Shown: positions 37,329 to 47,144 of the stretch, one piece after another | How positions within the stretch are numbered: the first letter of the stretch is position 1 | How the letters are laid out: each line of letters begins with the position of its first letter | Origin: Ochrobactrum quorumnocens | GTDB lineage: Bacteria > Pseudomonadota > Alphaproteobacteria > Rhizobiales > Rhizobiaceae | Assembly: GCF_002278035.1 (NCBI RefSeq) | Contig: NZ_CP022604.1 | Coordinates: 124,001-188,000 of the forward strand | Direction of reading: 5' to 3' | Length of the DNA: 64,000 nucleotides | Made by a program: the position numbers and the translations under genes | Notes under the pieces: model-generated | What the model saw: only the letters and a program-made list of their open reading frames with translations | Told to the model about the DNA's origin: nothing | Databases searched by the model: none

Positions 37329-37901
37329 TCAGATCTGTTCGACCTGCTGCACTTCCGGCACGAAATGGCGCAGAAGATTCTGGATTCCATGCTTAAGCGT
37401 TGCCGTCGATGATGGGCAGCCAGAGCAGGCGCCCTTCATGTGCAGGAACACTGTGCCATTTTCAAAGCCGCGGAATGTGATATCGCCGCCGTCCTGTGCA
37501 ACAGCCGGGCGAACGCGAGTCTCGATCAATTCCTTGATGGTTTCGACGATTTCGGTGTCGGCTTCATCGAAGAACTCTTCATCTTCATGAGCGGCGGCTG
37601 CGTCTGCGTTGGCATTACCAGCCATGGCTGGCAGGCCCGACATGAAATGTTCCATGATCGTACCAAGGATGGCAGGCTTCAGGTGCTGCCATTCGCCGTC
37701 GTCCTTGGTGACCGTGACAAAATCATAGCCGAAGAAGACGCCGGTTACGCCGGGTACCGCAAAAAGCTTGGCTGCGAGCTGCGAGGTGTTGCCCGCGCTT
37801 GCCGCGTCGCGGAAATCCGCGGTCCCCTCAGGCATGACAACCTTGCCTGGCAGAAACTTCAGGGTCGCCGGGTTTGGCGTCGTTTCAGTCTGGATGAACA
37901 T
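37329..37901 (-). CDS. Nfu-type Fe-S cluster scaffold protein
   Basis: A 190-residue protein with an N-terminal Nfu_N domain (MFIQTETTPNPATLKFLPGK) and a C-terminal NifU-like domain with the cluster-binding CxxC in GACSGCPSS. It transfers Fe-S clusters to recipient proteins. The two-domain length is that of the alphaproteobacterial/mitochondrial NFU1 type. It is downstream of usp and trpS on the same strand, separated by the paired palindromes at 37933-38099. Confidence 0.93.
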   Translation of the reverse strand: MFIQTETTPNPATLKFLPGKVVMPEGTADFRDAASAGNTSQLAAKLFAVPGVTGVFFGYDFVTVTKDDGEWQHLKPAILGTIMEHFMSGLPAMAGNANADAAAAHEDEEFFDEADTEIVETIKELIETRVRPAVAQDGGDITFRGFENGTVFLHMKGACSGCPSSTATLKHGIQNLLRHFVPEVQQVEQI

Positions 37902-37932
37902 GCCCGTTCTCCGCTTTCAACTCTGGATGGGT

Positions 37933-38012
37933 TCTAGTGGATTGAGTTTGACGTTTGAATCCCGACCGACATAGATGCTGTTTCAAACGTCAAATTCTAA
38001 AAATCCACTAGA
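37933..38012. repeat. Palindromic element R6, unit 1
   Basis: Outer arms TCTAGTGGATT / AATCCACTAGA and inner arms GAGTTTGACGTTTGAA / TTCAAACGTCAAATTC, about 80 bp in all; a near-perfect fold-back. Confidence 0.85.
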
Positions 38013-38024
38013 TTCATAAATTTT

Positions 38025-38099
38025 CTAGTGGTCTTTTTCTTCCGACATCGGCTCGACGCCTATATTCAAGGGATGCAAATGTCGGAAGTAGACCACTAG
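38025..38099. repeat. Palindromic element R6, unit 2
   Basis: Outer arms CTAGTGGTC / GACCACTAG and inner arms CTTCCGACAT / ATGTCGGAAG. It has the same CTAGTGG ends as unit 1 but a different interior, and lies 12 bp away. Confidence 0.85.
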
Positions 38100-38171
38100 T
38101 AAGCGCCAATGAGCGAGGAAGCAAGGCTTGCTTCGATCAGCTGCATATCAGTTACGATCAATATAGGGTGA

Positions 38172-38660
38172 TTATGTCACCGCATCAATGTCATCATTGG
38201 AAAGTCCTGCGGGGACCACGGTAACGGGGATCTGAAACAGTGCTCGCCCAGCAAGAGATTGGACCAGAGGCCCGGGACCTTCCTTGCCAGAACCAGCAGC
38301 CAGAACCAGAATGGCTATGTCCTGATCTTCTTCAATCAGACTTGGCAACTGATCATTGGTGTTGCCTTCGCGAATGATGAGTTCAGGCTCAATGCCCTGT
38401 GCTTCGCGCACGGCGGCTGCGAATTTTTCGAGCGTTGAACGTGCGCGTTCTTCTGCTTCCTGCCGCATGATTTCGCCAACGCCGAGAATCTGCTGAAAAT
38501 CCGAATTATCGATGACAAACAGCATAACGAGCGCGCCATTGGTATTCTTGGCGCGGCGTGCGGCATAGGCGACAGCACGCTCGCATTCGGGCGTGTCGTC
38601 AATAACGGCAAGAAACTTGCGGCGGTGGCCGGCTTCGCGGCTAAGTCGTTTGGATACCAT
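38172..38660 (-). CDS. Universal stress protein (UspA family)
   Basis: A 162-residue single-domain UspA protein. The first strand reads KFLAVIDDTPECERAVAYA and the nucleotide-binding loop appears as ILVLAAGSGKEGPGPLVQSL, a Gly-rich ATP-type loop. These proteins accumulate under starvation and stress; the biochemical role is often unclear. ATG 38660 is preferred over the frame's upstream start, which lies inside the trpS terminator hairpin. It follows trpS on the same strand with 57 bp between, interrupted by that hairpin. Confidence 0.88.
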   Translation of the reverse strand: MVSKRLSREAGHRRKFLAVIDDTPECERAVAYAARRAKNTNGALVMLFVIDNSDFQQILGVGEIMRQEAEERARSTLEKFAAAVREAQGIEPELIIREGNTNDQLPSLIEEDQDIAILVLAAGSGKEGPGPLVQSLAGRALFQIPVTVVPAGLSNDDIDAVT

Positions 38661-38682
38661 GGCGATAATGTGGCATTGCAAA

Positions 38683-38706
38683 GAGCCGCCCGCAAGCGGG
38701 CAGCTC
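38683..38706 (-). terminator. Hairpin after trpS
   Basis: GAGC-GCCCGC / GCGGGC-GCTC hairpin with a TT loop followed on the minus strand by TTTGC, between trpS and usp. It has a short T-tract, so it may be a partial terminator. Confidence 0.6.
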
Positions 38707-38717
38707 CTGATTATTTA

Positions 38718-39785
38718 TCAGTCCTGCAACCAGCCGATAATATCGCGGACGTGGCGCATGTTTGCCTCTGCAATCACGCTGGCGCGTTCGCCACCGTCTT
38801 TCAAAACACTGTCGATATAGGCGGGATCGGCCACCAAACGACGCATTTCATGGGTGATGGGCGACAGCTTTGCCACAGCGAGATCAGCGAGAGCTGCTTT
38901 GAATTCGGAGAACTGACGGCCTCCGAATTCGCTCAGGATTTCTTGCTTGGATTTCGATGACAAGGCAGCATAGATGCCGACGAGATTATCCGCTTCCGGA
39001 CGCCCAGCGAGGCCGTCGACTTCCGTAGGCAAACCATCCGAATCGGTTTTGGCTTTGCGGATCTTCTTGTTGATGGTCTCTTCGTCATCAATAAGGTTGA
39101 TGCGCGAAAGGTCTGAAGGGTCGGATTTCGACATCTTCTTGGTGCCGTCACGCAGCGACATGATACGCATGGCCGGACCTGAAATCATCGGTTCGGTTAG
39201 CGGGAAAAAGCCAGAAACCTGTTCGTCACCAACCTTCATGTCGACACCAATGCCTAGCGAAGCGATGCGATCAGAATAATCGTTGTTGAACTTCTGTGCG
39301 ATGTCACGGGTCAGTTCGAGGTGCTGCTTCTGATCTTCGCCGACTGGAACATGGGTCGCGCGATAAAGCAGAATGTCGGCAGCCATGAGGCTTGGATAGG
39401 CGAAGAGGCCGAGCGAGGCGTTCTCGCGGTCTTTGCCTGCCTTGTCCTTGAACTGCGTCATGCGGCTCATCCAGCCAATGCGCGCAACGCAGTTAAATAC
39501 CCAAGCGAGTTCCGCATGCTGCATGACGCGGCTCTGATTGAAGACGATGCTTCGCTTGGGATCAATGCCTGCGGCCAGAAATGCCGCCGTGACTTCGCGG
39601 GTCGACTGAATGAGTTCAGCCGGATCAGGCGACACGGTCAGCGCGTGCATATCGACGACACAGTAGATGCATTCCTGCGTCTCCTGAACCTCTACCCACC
39701 GCTTGATCGCACCCAGATAATTGCCGAGGTGAAGATTTCCGGTCGGTTGGACGCCGGAGAAGACAAGCGGTTTAAACGTGCTCAT
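38718..39785 (-). CDS. trpS: Tryptophanyl-tRNA synthetase
   Basis: A 355-residue class I aminoacyl-tRNA synthetase that charges tRNA-Trp. The HIGH-like motif is [13 protein letters not shown] near residue 14, and the KMSKS loop is [10 protein letters not shown] near 205. Length and motifs are complete. It lies downstream of murJ on the same strand, but 246 bp containing repeats R2 and R3 separates them, so it probably has its own promoter there. Confidence 0.96.
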   Translation of the reverse strand: MSTFKPLVFSGVQPTGNLHLGNYLGAIKRWVEVQETQECIYCVVDMHALTVSPDPAELIQSTREVTAAFLAAGIDPKRSIVFNQSRVMQHAELAWVFNCVARIGWMSRMTQFKDKAGKDRENASLGLFAYPSLMAADILLYRATHVPVGEDQKQHLELTRDIAQKFNNDYSDRIASLGIGVDMKVGDEQVSGFFPLTEPMISGPAMRIMSLRDGTKKMSKSDPSDLSRINLIDDEETINKKIRKAKTDSDGLPTEVDGLAGRPEADNLVGIYAALSSKSKQEILSEFGGRQFSEFKAALADLAVAKLSPITHEMRRLVADPAYIDSVLKDGGERASVIAEANMRHVRDIIGWLQD

Positions 39786-39840
39786 GACTTTATCCTGATG
39801 TTGGCCTCCGCCGGTGGAGAGCGAAGGATTTAAGAATGTC

Positions 39841-39943
39841 GTTGCATAATCTTACCTAACGTTGAAATCAACTTCAGGAAGATTATGCAACAAATCTAAA
39901 TTGTTAGAGTGCCGTGCGCGCAATGGGGCGCACGGCACTCTAA
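39841..39943 (-). repeat. Intergenic repeat R2 copy 2 (inverted)
   Basis: GTTGCATAATCTT ... GATTATGCAAC, then AGAGTGCCGTGCGC ... GCGCACGGCACTCT. Same two palindromes as at 13704, in the opposite order. Confidence 0.88.
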
Positions 39944-39981
39944 TCTTTTCGCAGAGGCATAGCGGCCTTTCAAGGGCAATA

Positions 39982-40029
39982 AAAGCGCATCCCGAAAAGT
40001 GTGAAACGGTTTTCGGAAAAGATGCGCGC
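39982..40029 (+). repeat. Intergenic repeat R3 copy 3
   Basis: AAAGCGCATCCCGAAAAGTG through TTTTCGGAAAAGATGCGCGC, closely matching the copy that forms the acyltransferase C-terminus. It ends at the murJ stop codon. Confidence 0.88.
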
Positions 40030-40031
40030 TT

Positions 40032-41621
40032 TTACTTGTCGCTCTCAGGCTCTTTCTTCACAGCGCCACGTTTGATACCGCGGCGGATCATTCCGGTATT
40101 GGCACCGCCAAGACCAAAGGCCAATGCGAAGTAGACAATCATCGCAGCGACAACCATCGTCGTAACAGTGCCAGCTCTGACCGCGAACGGTGCAGCAGAT
40201 GAGAGTTCATACGCAAAATGCCCGATGGCAAAATAGATACCTGTCGCCATCACGCCCGCTGCAATCAGCAGGCGCGGAATTCGGGTCAGCAACGGTATAT
40301 CGCTCCCCCAATGGCCACGCTTAACGAGTGTTGCGAACAAGAGCGCTGCATTGACCCAACCGGCAGTAATTTCGGCAATCGCTATGCCGCTTGGACCCAT
40401 GCGTTGAAAAAGCGTGATGGCCAGCGACACGTTCACAACCACTGAAATGGCTGCGAAGATCATTGGTGTACGGGTATCTTCGCGCGCGAAGAAGCCCGGA
40501 ATGAAGGCTTTGATCAGAACAAACGCTGGAAGGCCCAAACCGTAAATCGCGAGAATATTGGAAACGACGATTGTCGATTCAGCACTGAACTGGCCGCGTT
40601 CAAACAGAAGCCGCACTATCGGCTCCGACATGACAAGTAGGGCTGCGGCTGCCGGAAGGGTGAGAAACAACGTGAACTCGACCGAGCGGTTTTGCAGGTT
40701 CGAAGCCTCTTTCATGTGTCCGCCGCGCAATGCGCGGGAGAGCTCCGGCAAAAGCACAGTCGCAACCGCAATACCCACCACGCCGAGCGGCAACTGATAG
40801 ATGCGATCAGCATAGACGAGCGAGGAGACAGCGCCTTCCATGCCTGATGCGATATTGGTGTTGATCAGCAGATTGATCTGCGTAATTCCGCCGGTAATCG
40901 CAGCAGGCAGTGCCAGCACCAGAAGTCTTTTGACATTTGTGGTGAGGCGCGGGCGACGGAAACCGATTTTGATGCCTGCATTGCGCACAGCAAGCCATAC
41001 GATAGCCAGCTGCACCACACCGGCCGCCATGACACCCCATGAGAGCCCATAGCCGACAGCAAGCGCGTCGTAGCCCTTCCACCATGCAAAGGCCAGAACG
41101 CCAATGAGAATGATGTTGAGGAAAACCGGCGCGATGGCTGCCGCAAAATAACGATGCAGCGAATTGAGCATTCCGCCCATCATTGCCGAAAGCGACATGC
41201 AGGCGAGATAGGGGAACATGATGATCGCAAGCCGCACAGTATTGTCGAACTTTACCGGATCATCGGTGAAGCCAGGCGCAATGACTGTGCGCACGATAAA
41301 CGGCATGGAGAGTTCCATCACGATAGTGATGAAAAGCAGGACCGTGAAAAGAACGCCAAAAACTTCTTCAGAAAAGCGGCGTGCGCCTTCCATGCCGTTC
41401 TTTTCTATCTCCTTGGCAAAAAGCGGTACGAAGGCCGCATTGAATGCACCTTCAGCAAAAAGCCTGCGGAACGTGTTCGGGAAGCGGAAGGCAGCATTGA
41501 ACGCATCCGCCACGGGGCCGGTGCCGAGTGCTGCTGCCATGAACATTTCGCGCGTAAAGCCGAAAATGCGGCTCATCAGCGTGCCGGACGCGACCGTTGC
41601 GAACTTTTTGACCAAACTCAT
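40032..41621 (-). CDS. murJ: Lipid II flippase MurJ (MviN)
   Basis: A 529-residue polytopic inner-membrane protein of the MOP/MATE superfamily that translocates lipid II to the periplasm for peptidoglycan synthesis. About 14 hydrophobic segments are visible; the N-terminal SRIFGFTREMFMAAALGTG and NAAFRFPNTFRRLFAEGAFNA are MviN hallmarks with the conserved charged residues. It starts 13 bases after the glnD stop codon, so the pair is probably an operon. The R3 repeat abuts its stop codon. Confidence 0.95.
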   Translation of the reverse strand: MSLVKKFATVASGTLMSRIFGFTREMFMAAALGTGPVADAFNAAFRFPNTFRRLFAEGAFNAAFVPLFAKEIEKNGMEGARRFSEEVFGVLFTVLLFITIVMELSMPFIVRTVIAPGFTDDPVKFDNTVRLAIIMFPYLACMSLSAMMGGMLNSLHRYFAAAIAPVFLNIILIGVLAFAWWKGYDALAVGYGLSWGVMAAGVVQLAIVWLAVRNAGIKIGFRRPRLTTNVKRLLVLALPAAITGGITQINLLINTNIASGMEGAVSSLVYADRIYQLPLGVVGIAVATVLLPELSRALRGGHMKEASNLQNRSVEFTLFLTLPAAAALLVMSEPIVRLLFERGQFSAESTIVVSNILAIYGLGLPAFVLIKAFIPGFFAREDTRTPMIFAAISVVVNVSLAITLFQRMGPSGIAIAEITAGWVNAALLFATLVKRGHWGSDIPLLTRIPRLLIAAGVMATGIYFAIGHFAYELSSAAPFAVRAGTVTTMVVAAMIVYFALAFGLGGANTGMIRRGIKRGAVKKEPESDK

Positions 41622-41634
41622 TTAATCTAAAAAC

Positions 41635-44430
41635 CTATGCTGCTGCGCGACCGTTGGTCTTTGCGCTGTTTTCCCCACCAAGAACGGCAAGGAGCTTGCG
41701 CTTGATATTGCCCTGTCGGGTTGCGTTTGAAATCTTGTGCCCGACGAGATCGGTTACATAGAAACTATCGATCACCTTTTCGCCAAACGTGGTGATGTGA
41801 GCCGAAGCAATATCCAGCGAAAGGTCAGAAATAAGGCCGGTCAGTTCCGAAAGAAGGCCGGGGCGATCTAGCCCTTCCACTTCGATGACGGTGAACTTGT
41901 CGGAGAGCGTGTTGTTGATCTCGACATGCGGCTCCACCTTGAAGGCTTTGGCGCCTCTCTTGGGCTTGGTGCGCTTGGCAAGAACATCCGGCAAATGGGA
42001 TTTGCCGGAAAGCACGTCTTCGATCACCTTGCCCACACGCTCGGCACGTCTGCGCTCATCGTCGTCAGTGTCGAATTCACGGCTGATCAGGATTGTGTCG
42101 AGCGCGCGGCCGTCGCCCGTGGTGAAGATCTGCGCATCGACAATGTTGCCGCCAGCCGCAGCACACGCACCGGTAATAATCGACAGCAGACGCGGATGAT
42201 CGGGGGCGAGCACGGTGATTTCTGTGACGGCCTCAAAAGTATGTGGTTTGGCCATCGTGGCAAGCGCACGACCATTCCAGTCCGTTTCCCGTATGAAATG
42301 GGCGTGGCGTACCTGATCATCGAGACTGACGGTCAGGAAATAGTTGGTGTAGTGGAGGCCAAGATAGGCATCACGTTCTGCTGCGGGCCACTCGGAGAGC
42401 TTGTCCGCCAATGCAGCACGCGCCTGCCGGTCACGGTCGGCACGCGGCAATTCGGAGAAGCCGCCAGTCAGAACCAGTTCAGTTTCATAGAAAAGAGTGC
42501 GCAGAAGCTGGCCCTTCCAGCCGTTCCAGACGCCGGGGCCCACGCCCTTGATGTCGCAGACCGTCAGGATTAGCAAAAGCTTCAACCGCTCCATCGTCTG
42601 AACCGTGTCGGCAAAGTCGACAATCGTTTTGCGATCATTGAGATCGCGAGACTGCGCAACCATGCTCATGGTCAGATGCTCGCGCACTAACCATTCCACG
42701 GTTTCGGTTTCTGATGCAGACAGGCCGAAGCGCGGGCAAAGCCTGCGGGCAATGCGGGCACCGGCGATGGAATGGTCTTCTGGTCGGCCTTTGGCGATGT
42801 CATGCAGAAGAATAGCCACATAAAGTAGAACACGATCACGCTTCATGGTGGTGACGAGATGGTTGGCTAGCGGATGCTCGTTTTCGAGCTCACCGTGCTC
42901 GATTTCAGACATGACCTGAATGCAGCGCAGCAGATGTTCGTCCACCGTATAATGGTGATACATGTTGAACTGCATCATCGCGACGATCTTGCCAAAATCC
43001 GGGATGAATTTGCCCAGCACGCCGGATTCATTCATGCGGCGCAGGATCAATTCCGGATTGCGCGGCGATGTCAGCACTTCAAGAAACAGGCGATTGGCTT
43101 CAGCGTTCTCGCGTAGTTCCCCGTTAATGAGTTTCAGCGAACGGGTGAGCTGTTGCATCGCATCGGGATGAAATTCCAGCCCATGCTTGTCGGCAAGATG
43201 GAAGATGCGGATGATGTTGACCGGGTCTCGTTTGAAGACGTCGGGATCAGCAATGTTGATGCGATGATTTTCGGAGACAAAATCTCCACTGGCTGAAAGC
43301 TTGCGCTTGCGGCGTGAGAAGGTGAGGAAGATGCGGTTGAAGCCCGGAACATGCTTGGCTTGTTCTTCTTCGAGCGCCGCACAAAGAATACGCGTCAGAT
43401 CTCCGACATCCTTGGCCACTAGGAAGTAATGCTTCATGAAGCGTTCGACATAGTTCTGGCCCGGATGCGCGGTGTAGCCAAGGCGCTGCGCAATTTCCGG
43501 CTGGATATCGAAGGAGAGGCGTTCTTCTGCTTTAAGCGTTGCAAAATGCATGTGGCAACGCACAGCCCAAAGGAAATCTTCGGCCTTGTTGAAAAGGCGC
43601 AATTCGGCTCGTGATAGCACGCCGAGCTTGATCAGCTCTTCCTTGCTTTTCACGCGATAGAAATATTTTGAGATCCAGAACAGCGTATGCAGGTCGCGCT
43701 GACCGCCTTTGCCTTCTTTCACATTGGGCTCGACGAGATAGCGCGTCTCGCCTGCTTTGCGATGGCGGGCATCGCGTTCGGCAAGCTTGGCCTGGATGAA
43801 TTCAGGTCCGGTATTTTTGACCACTTCCTCGTCAAAGCGGGTAATCAGTGCGGTGAAAAGATCTTTGTTTCCGATGATGAACCGCGCATCCAGAAGGGCT
43901 GTACGGATCGTCATGTCTTCGCGCGAAAGACGAATGCATTCGTCGATATTGCGTGTCGAATGGCCGACTTTCAGCCCCATGTCCCAAAGCATGTAGAGCA
44001 TATATTCGGCGACCTGTTCGCCCCATGGGGTCTGTTTGTACGGCAGCAGGAACAAGAGATCGATGTCGGAACCCGGAGCCAGCCCGCCGCGCCCATAGCC
44101 GCCAACGGCGACGATCGCCATGTTTTCAGCTTTTGACGGGTTCGTCATCGGATAGGCTTTGGTGCTGGCAAATTCGAACAACGCGCTGATCAGCGTGTCC
44201 ATGAGATAAGACAGGCGTCGCACACAAAGTGTGCCGCCGCCATCTTTCATCAGCATGCTTTCCGCATTCGCACGACCGCGTATCAGAGCATCTTTAAGCG
44301 CTTGCAGCACGACTTTACGCACGGACGGGCTTGTGTAGCTCTCATCTGTGGAGTCAGCCAGTTCGTTTAGCTTGCGACGAAGTGTTTCGGGATTGACGAT
44401 TTCTTCAAGCTTCAGGTCGTGTGCGCTCAT
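41635..44430 (-). CDS. glnD: Bifunctional uridylyltransferase/uridylyl-removing enzyme GlnD
   Basis: A 931-residue nitrogen sensor that uridylylates PII proteins under nitrogen limitation and deuridylylates them when glutamine is high. The nucleotidyltransferase motif reads [20 protein letters not shown], the HD hydrolase domain has [17 protein letters not shown], and two C-terminal ACT domains bind glutamine ([18 protein letters not shown] and [19 protein letters not shown]). ATG 44430 ([12 protein letters not shown]) is the family start; upstream in-frame codons to 44559 run into the maeB terminator. It shares its region with rpoN and ptsN of the same control network elsewhere in the window. 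Confidence 0.96.
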   Translation of the reverse strand: MSAHDLKLEEIVNPETLRRKLNELADSTDESYTSPSVRKVVLQALKDALIRGRANAESMLMKDGGGTLCVRRLSYLMDTLISALFEFASTKAYPMTNPSKAENMAIVAVGGYGRGGLAPGSDIDLLFLLPYKQTPWGEQVAEYMLYMLWDMGLKVGHSTRNIDECIRLSREDMTIRTALLDARFIIGNKDLFTALITRFDEEVVKNTGPEFIQAKLAERDARHRKAGETRYLVEPNVKEGKGGQRDLHTLFWISKYFYRVKSKEELIKLGVLSRAELRLFNKAEDFLWAVRCHMHFATLKAEERLSFDIQPEIAQRLGYTAHPGQNYVERFMKHYFLVAKDVGDLTRILCAALEEEQAKHVPGFNRIFLTFSRRKRKLSASGDFVSENHRINIADPDVFKRDPVNIIRIFHLADKHGLEFHPDAMQQLTRSLKLINGELRENAEANRLFLEVLTSPRNPELILRRMNESGVLGKFIPDFGKIVAMMQFNMYHHYTVDEHLLRCIQVMSEIEHGELENEHPLANHLVTTMKRDRVLLYVAILLHDIAKGRPEDHSIAGARIARRLCPRFGLSASETETVEWLVREHLTMSMVAQSRDLNDRKTIVDFADTVQTMERLKLLLILTVCDIKGVGPGVWNGWKGQLLRTLFYETELVLTGGFSELPRADRDRQARAALADKLSEWPAAERDAYLGLHYTNYFLTVSLDDQVRHAHFIRETDWNGRALATMAKPHTFEAVTEITVLAPDHPRLLSIITGACAAAGGNIVDAQIFTTGDGRALDTILISREFDTDDDERRRAERVGKVIEDVLSGKSHLPDVLAKRTKPKRGAKAFKVEPHVEINNTLSDKFTVIEVEGLDRPGLLSELTGLISDLSLDIASAHITTFGEKVIDSFYVTDLVGHKISNATRQGNIKRKLLAVLGGENSAKTNGRAAA

Positions 44431-44545
44431 GCGGCTTTGATGTCCGGCTTGTAGGGAAGGGCTTGCGGTTATCATCCTATAGCCGGTTTTAGATATGGTG
44501 AACATACTCCCGCTGCGATCCGATGACGACAAGCGCATACAAACA

Positions 44546-44571
44546 AAAAGGCCGGGCATTGCCCGGCCTTT
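44546..44571 (-). terminator. Terminator after maeB
   Basis: Stem AAGGCCGGGC / GCCCGGCCTT with an ATT loop followed on the minus strand by TTTTGTTTG. Confidence 0.88.
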
Positions 44572-44580
44572 CTCGTGTTT

Positions 44581-44685
44581 TAAAGCATTTCCACCAAAAG
44601 TGAGAACCGATTTCGCGTTCGGAAATGCGTAAAAACAAATAGTTACAGCGGTTCCAACGATTCAATATTAACTGGAACCGCTGTA
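44581..44685 (+). repeat. Intergenic repeat R4 copy 3
   Basis: AAAGCATTTCCACCAAAAGT ... AACAAATAGTTACAGCGG ... GGAACCGCTGTA, the same 105-bp unit as around the Nudix gene, with a few substitutions. It lies between the maeB stop codon and its terminator. Confidence 0.9.
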
Positions 44686-44694
44686 TTCGTCTTT

Positions 44695-46989
44695 TCAGCT
44701 GGTCGCATTATACGCTGCAATTGCTGCCATATTCACGATATCCGTATCTTTTGCGCCGATATTGACGATCTGCGCTGGCTTGTCGAGACCGACGAGCAGC
44801 GGACCGATAATTGTCGAGCCACCCAGCTCCTGCAACATATTGGCTGCAATCGAAGCCGAATGATTGTCAGGCGTGACGATGACATTGGCCGGACCTGACA
44901 GCCGAATGAACGGATACCGGTCCATCAGCTTCGGGTTGAGGGCAACGTCTGCGCTCATTTCGCCATCGAATTCAAAATCGACATGACGCGTGTTTAGAAT
45001 ACGAACTGCTTCCTGAATGCGTGCCGAGCTTTCGCCGACCATATGGCCGAAGGTCGAGAACGCTGTCAGTGCCACGCGCGGCACATAGCCCATGCGGCGC
45101 GCCATACCCGCTGCTTCAACGGCGATATCCGCAAGTTCTTCGGCTGTTGGTTGTTCGTGCACGGCAGTGTCTGCGATGAAGACTGTGCGGCCACGGCAAA
45201 GCGCAATGGAAACACCCACCAGACGGTGGCCGGGCTTTGAATCGATTACACGGCGTACATCTTCAAGTCCGGTTGCGTAGTTACGGGTGATGCCCGTTAC
45301 CATGCCATCGGCATCACCCAGCGCTACCATGCAGGCGGCAAAATGATTGCGGTCATTGTTGATCAGACGGTGGCAGTCACGTGTCAGATAGCCTTTGCGC
45401 TGCAGTTTCTCATAGAGATAATCGGCATAGACGGTATTGCGGCTCGAAAGACGCGCATTGATAACCTCGATGCCGGGACGGTCAAGATCAAGACCTGCAG
45501 CTTTTGCAGTTTCCGCAACGCGCTCCTCGCGGCCAACAAGAATGGCAGTGCCAAGACCTTGATTAACGTAGGACACAGCGGCACGCATCACCTGCTCTTC
45601 TTCACCTTCGGCAAAGACGATACGTTTTGGCTGACGGCGCACACGCTCATAAATGCCACGCAATGTCGAAGCAATCGGATCACGACGCGCCAGCAATTCG
45701 CGCTTATAGCCTTCAAGATCGTCAATTGCGCGACCGGCAACGCCGGTTTCCATTGCAGCCTTGGCGACAGCTGCCGAAACGGTTGCAAGCAGGCGCGGAT
45801 CGAACGGGACCGGGATGATATAACTCGGACCGAAGCGCGGACGGCTGCCCTGATAGGCGGCAACAACATCGTCCGGCACGTCTTCGCGTGCGAGTTCTGC
45901 GATCGCATAGACGGCGGCGATTTTCATCTCATCGTTGATCGTGGTGGCACGAACGTCGAGTGCACCACGGAAAATATAAGGGAAACCCAGAACGTTATTG
46001 ACCTGGTTCGGATAGTCCGAACGGCCTGTTGCAACAATCGCGTCATCGCGCACTTCTGCAACATCTTCCGGTGTGACTTCTGGATCGGGATTGGCCATGG
46101 CAAAGATGATCGGATTGGGCGCCATCGAGCGCACCATTTCCTTGGTCAGGGCCCCCTTGGCGGAAACGCCGAAAAAGATGTCAGCATCTTGCATCGCTTC
46201 TTCAAGCGTGCGCTTCGACGTTTTTACCGCGTGGGCTGACTTCCACTGGTTCATGCCTTCTTCGCGGCCCTGATAGACGACGCCCTTGGTGTCGCAGAGG
46301 GTGACGTTTTCGGCAGGGAAACCGATAGCCTTGATAAGCTCAATACAGGCAATGCCAGCAGAGCCTGCGCCATTGCAGACAAGTTTGGTGTTCTTGATAT
46401 CGCGGCCTGTCAGATGCAGCGCATTGATCATGCCCGCGGCGGCAATGATTGCCGTTCCGTGCTGATCGTCGTGAAAGACCGGAATGTCCATCAGCTCACG
46501 CAAGCGGCTTTCTATGATGAAACAGTCTGGTGCCTTGATGTCTTCGAGATTGATGCCGCCAAACGATGGTCCTAGATAACGCACCGCATTGATGAAGGCG
46601 TCGATATCGGTTGTGTCGATTTCAAGATCGATGGAATCCACGTCGGCAAAGCGCTTGAACAGTACGGCCTTGCCTTCCATGACCGGCTTGGAAGCAAGCG
46701 CACCCAGATTGCCGAGGCCGAGGATTGCCGTGCCGTTGGAAATGACAGCGACGAGATTGCCCTTGGCCGTATAGTCATAGGCCAGAGCGGGATTTTCCGC
46801 GATGGCCTTGACCGGCACGGCAACGCCGGGCGAATAGGCAAGCGACAGGTCGCGTTGCGTCGTCATGGGCTTGGTCGGATTGATTTCCAGCTTGCCCGGG
46901 CGGCCCTGAGCGTGAAAGTCGAGCGCTTCCTTCTCACTGGCTGTGGGTGTGCGTTCTGGCGTGTTGCCCTTCGGCGTCGAGGCTGGCAT
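44695..46989 (-). CDS. maeB: NADP-dependent malic enzyme with C-terminal phosphotransacetylase-like domain
   Basis: A 764-residue MaeB: the malic-enzyme N- and NAD-binding domains ([43 protein letters not shown]) are followed by a full PTA_PTB-like domain (about residues 435-760). The enzyme decarboxylates malate to pyruvate with NADP; the PTA domain is thought to be regulatory and to bind acetyl-CoA. ATG 46989 has GGAGG six bases upstream. It is divergent from mutS (155-bp gap) and is followed by an R4 repeat and a terminator. Confidence 0.96.
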   Translation of the reverse strand: MPASTPKGNTPERTPTASEKEALDFHAQGRPGKLEINPTKPMTTQRDLSLAYSPGVAVPVKAIAENPALAYDYTAKGNLVAVISNGTAILGLGNLGALASKPVMEGKAVLFKRFADVDSIDLEIDTTDIDAFINAVRYLGPSFGGINLEDIKAPDCFIIESRLRELMDIPVFHDDQHGTAIIAAAGMINALHLTGRDIKNTKLVCNGAGSAGIACIELIKAIGFPAENVTLCDTKGVVYQGREEGMNQWKSAHAVKTSKRTLEEAMQDADIFFGVSAKGALTKEMVRSMAPNPIIFAMANPDPEVTPEDVAEVRDDAIVATGRSDYPNQVNNVLGFPYIFRGALDVRATTINDEMKIAAVYAIAELAREDVPDDVVAAYQGSRPRFGPSYIIPVPFDPRLLATVSAAVAKAAMETGVAGRAIDDLEGYKRELLARRDPIASTLRGIYERVRRQPKRIVFAEGEEEQVMRAAVSYVNQGLGTAILVGREERVAETAKAAGLDLDRPGIEVINARLSSRNTVYADYLYEKLQRKGYLTRDCHRLINNDRNHFAACMVALGDADGMVTGITRNYATGLEDVRRVIDSKPGHRLVGVSIALCRGRTVFIADTAVHEQPTAEELADIAVEAAGMARRMGYVPRVALTAFSTFGHMVGESSARIQEAVRILNTRHVDFEFDGEMSADVALNPKLMDRYPFIRLSGPANVIVTPDNHSASIAANMLQELGGSTIIGPLLVGLDKPAQIVNIGAKDTDIVNMAAIAAYNATS

Positions 46990-47144
46990 GTTCCCTCCGG
47001 GTTCATCTGCGGGACAAATTCGATAACGCCAGTGATGCACGGTGTAAACAGTGCATATTGGAACAGATGTTGATCCAAAAGTGATGAGTTGTGAAACTTT
47101 ATGACTTTAAACGATTTAAATGAGCAATAAACGAAGGCTTCAGT

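Noticed and set aside
37933..38099. Reading the paired palindromes as a CRISPR array
   Set aside because: There are only two fold-back units with different interiors, no repeated direct unit and no cas genes.
45343..46239. Plus-strand open frame of about 298 codons opposite maeB
   Set aside because: Antisense to a complete, well-supported gene; composition is not protein-like.
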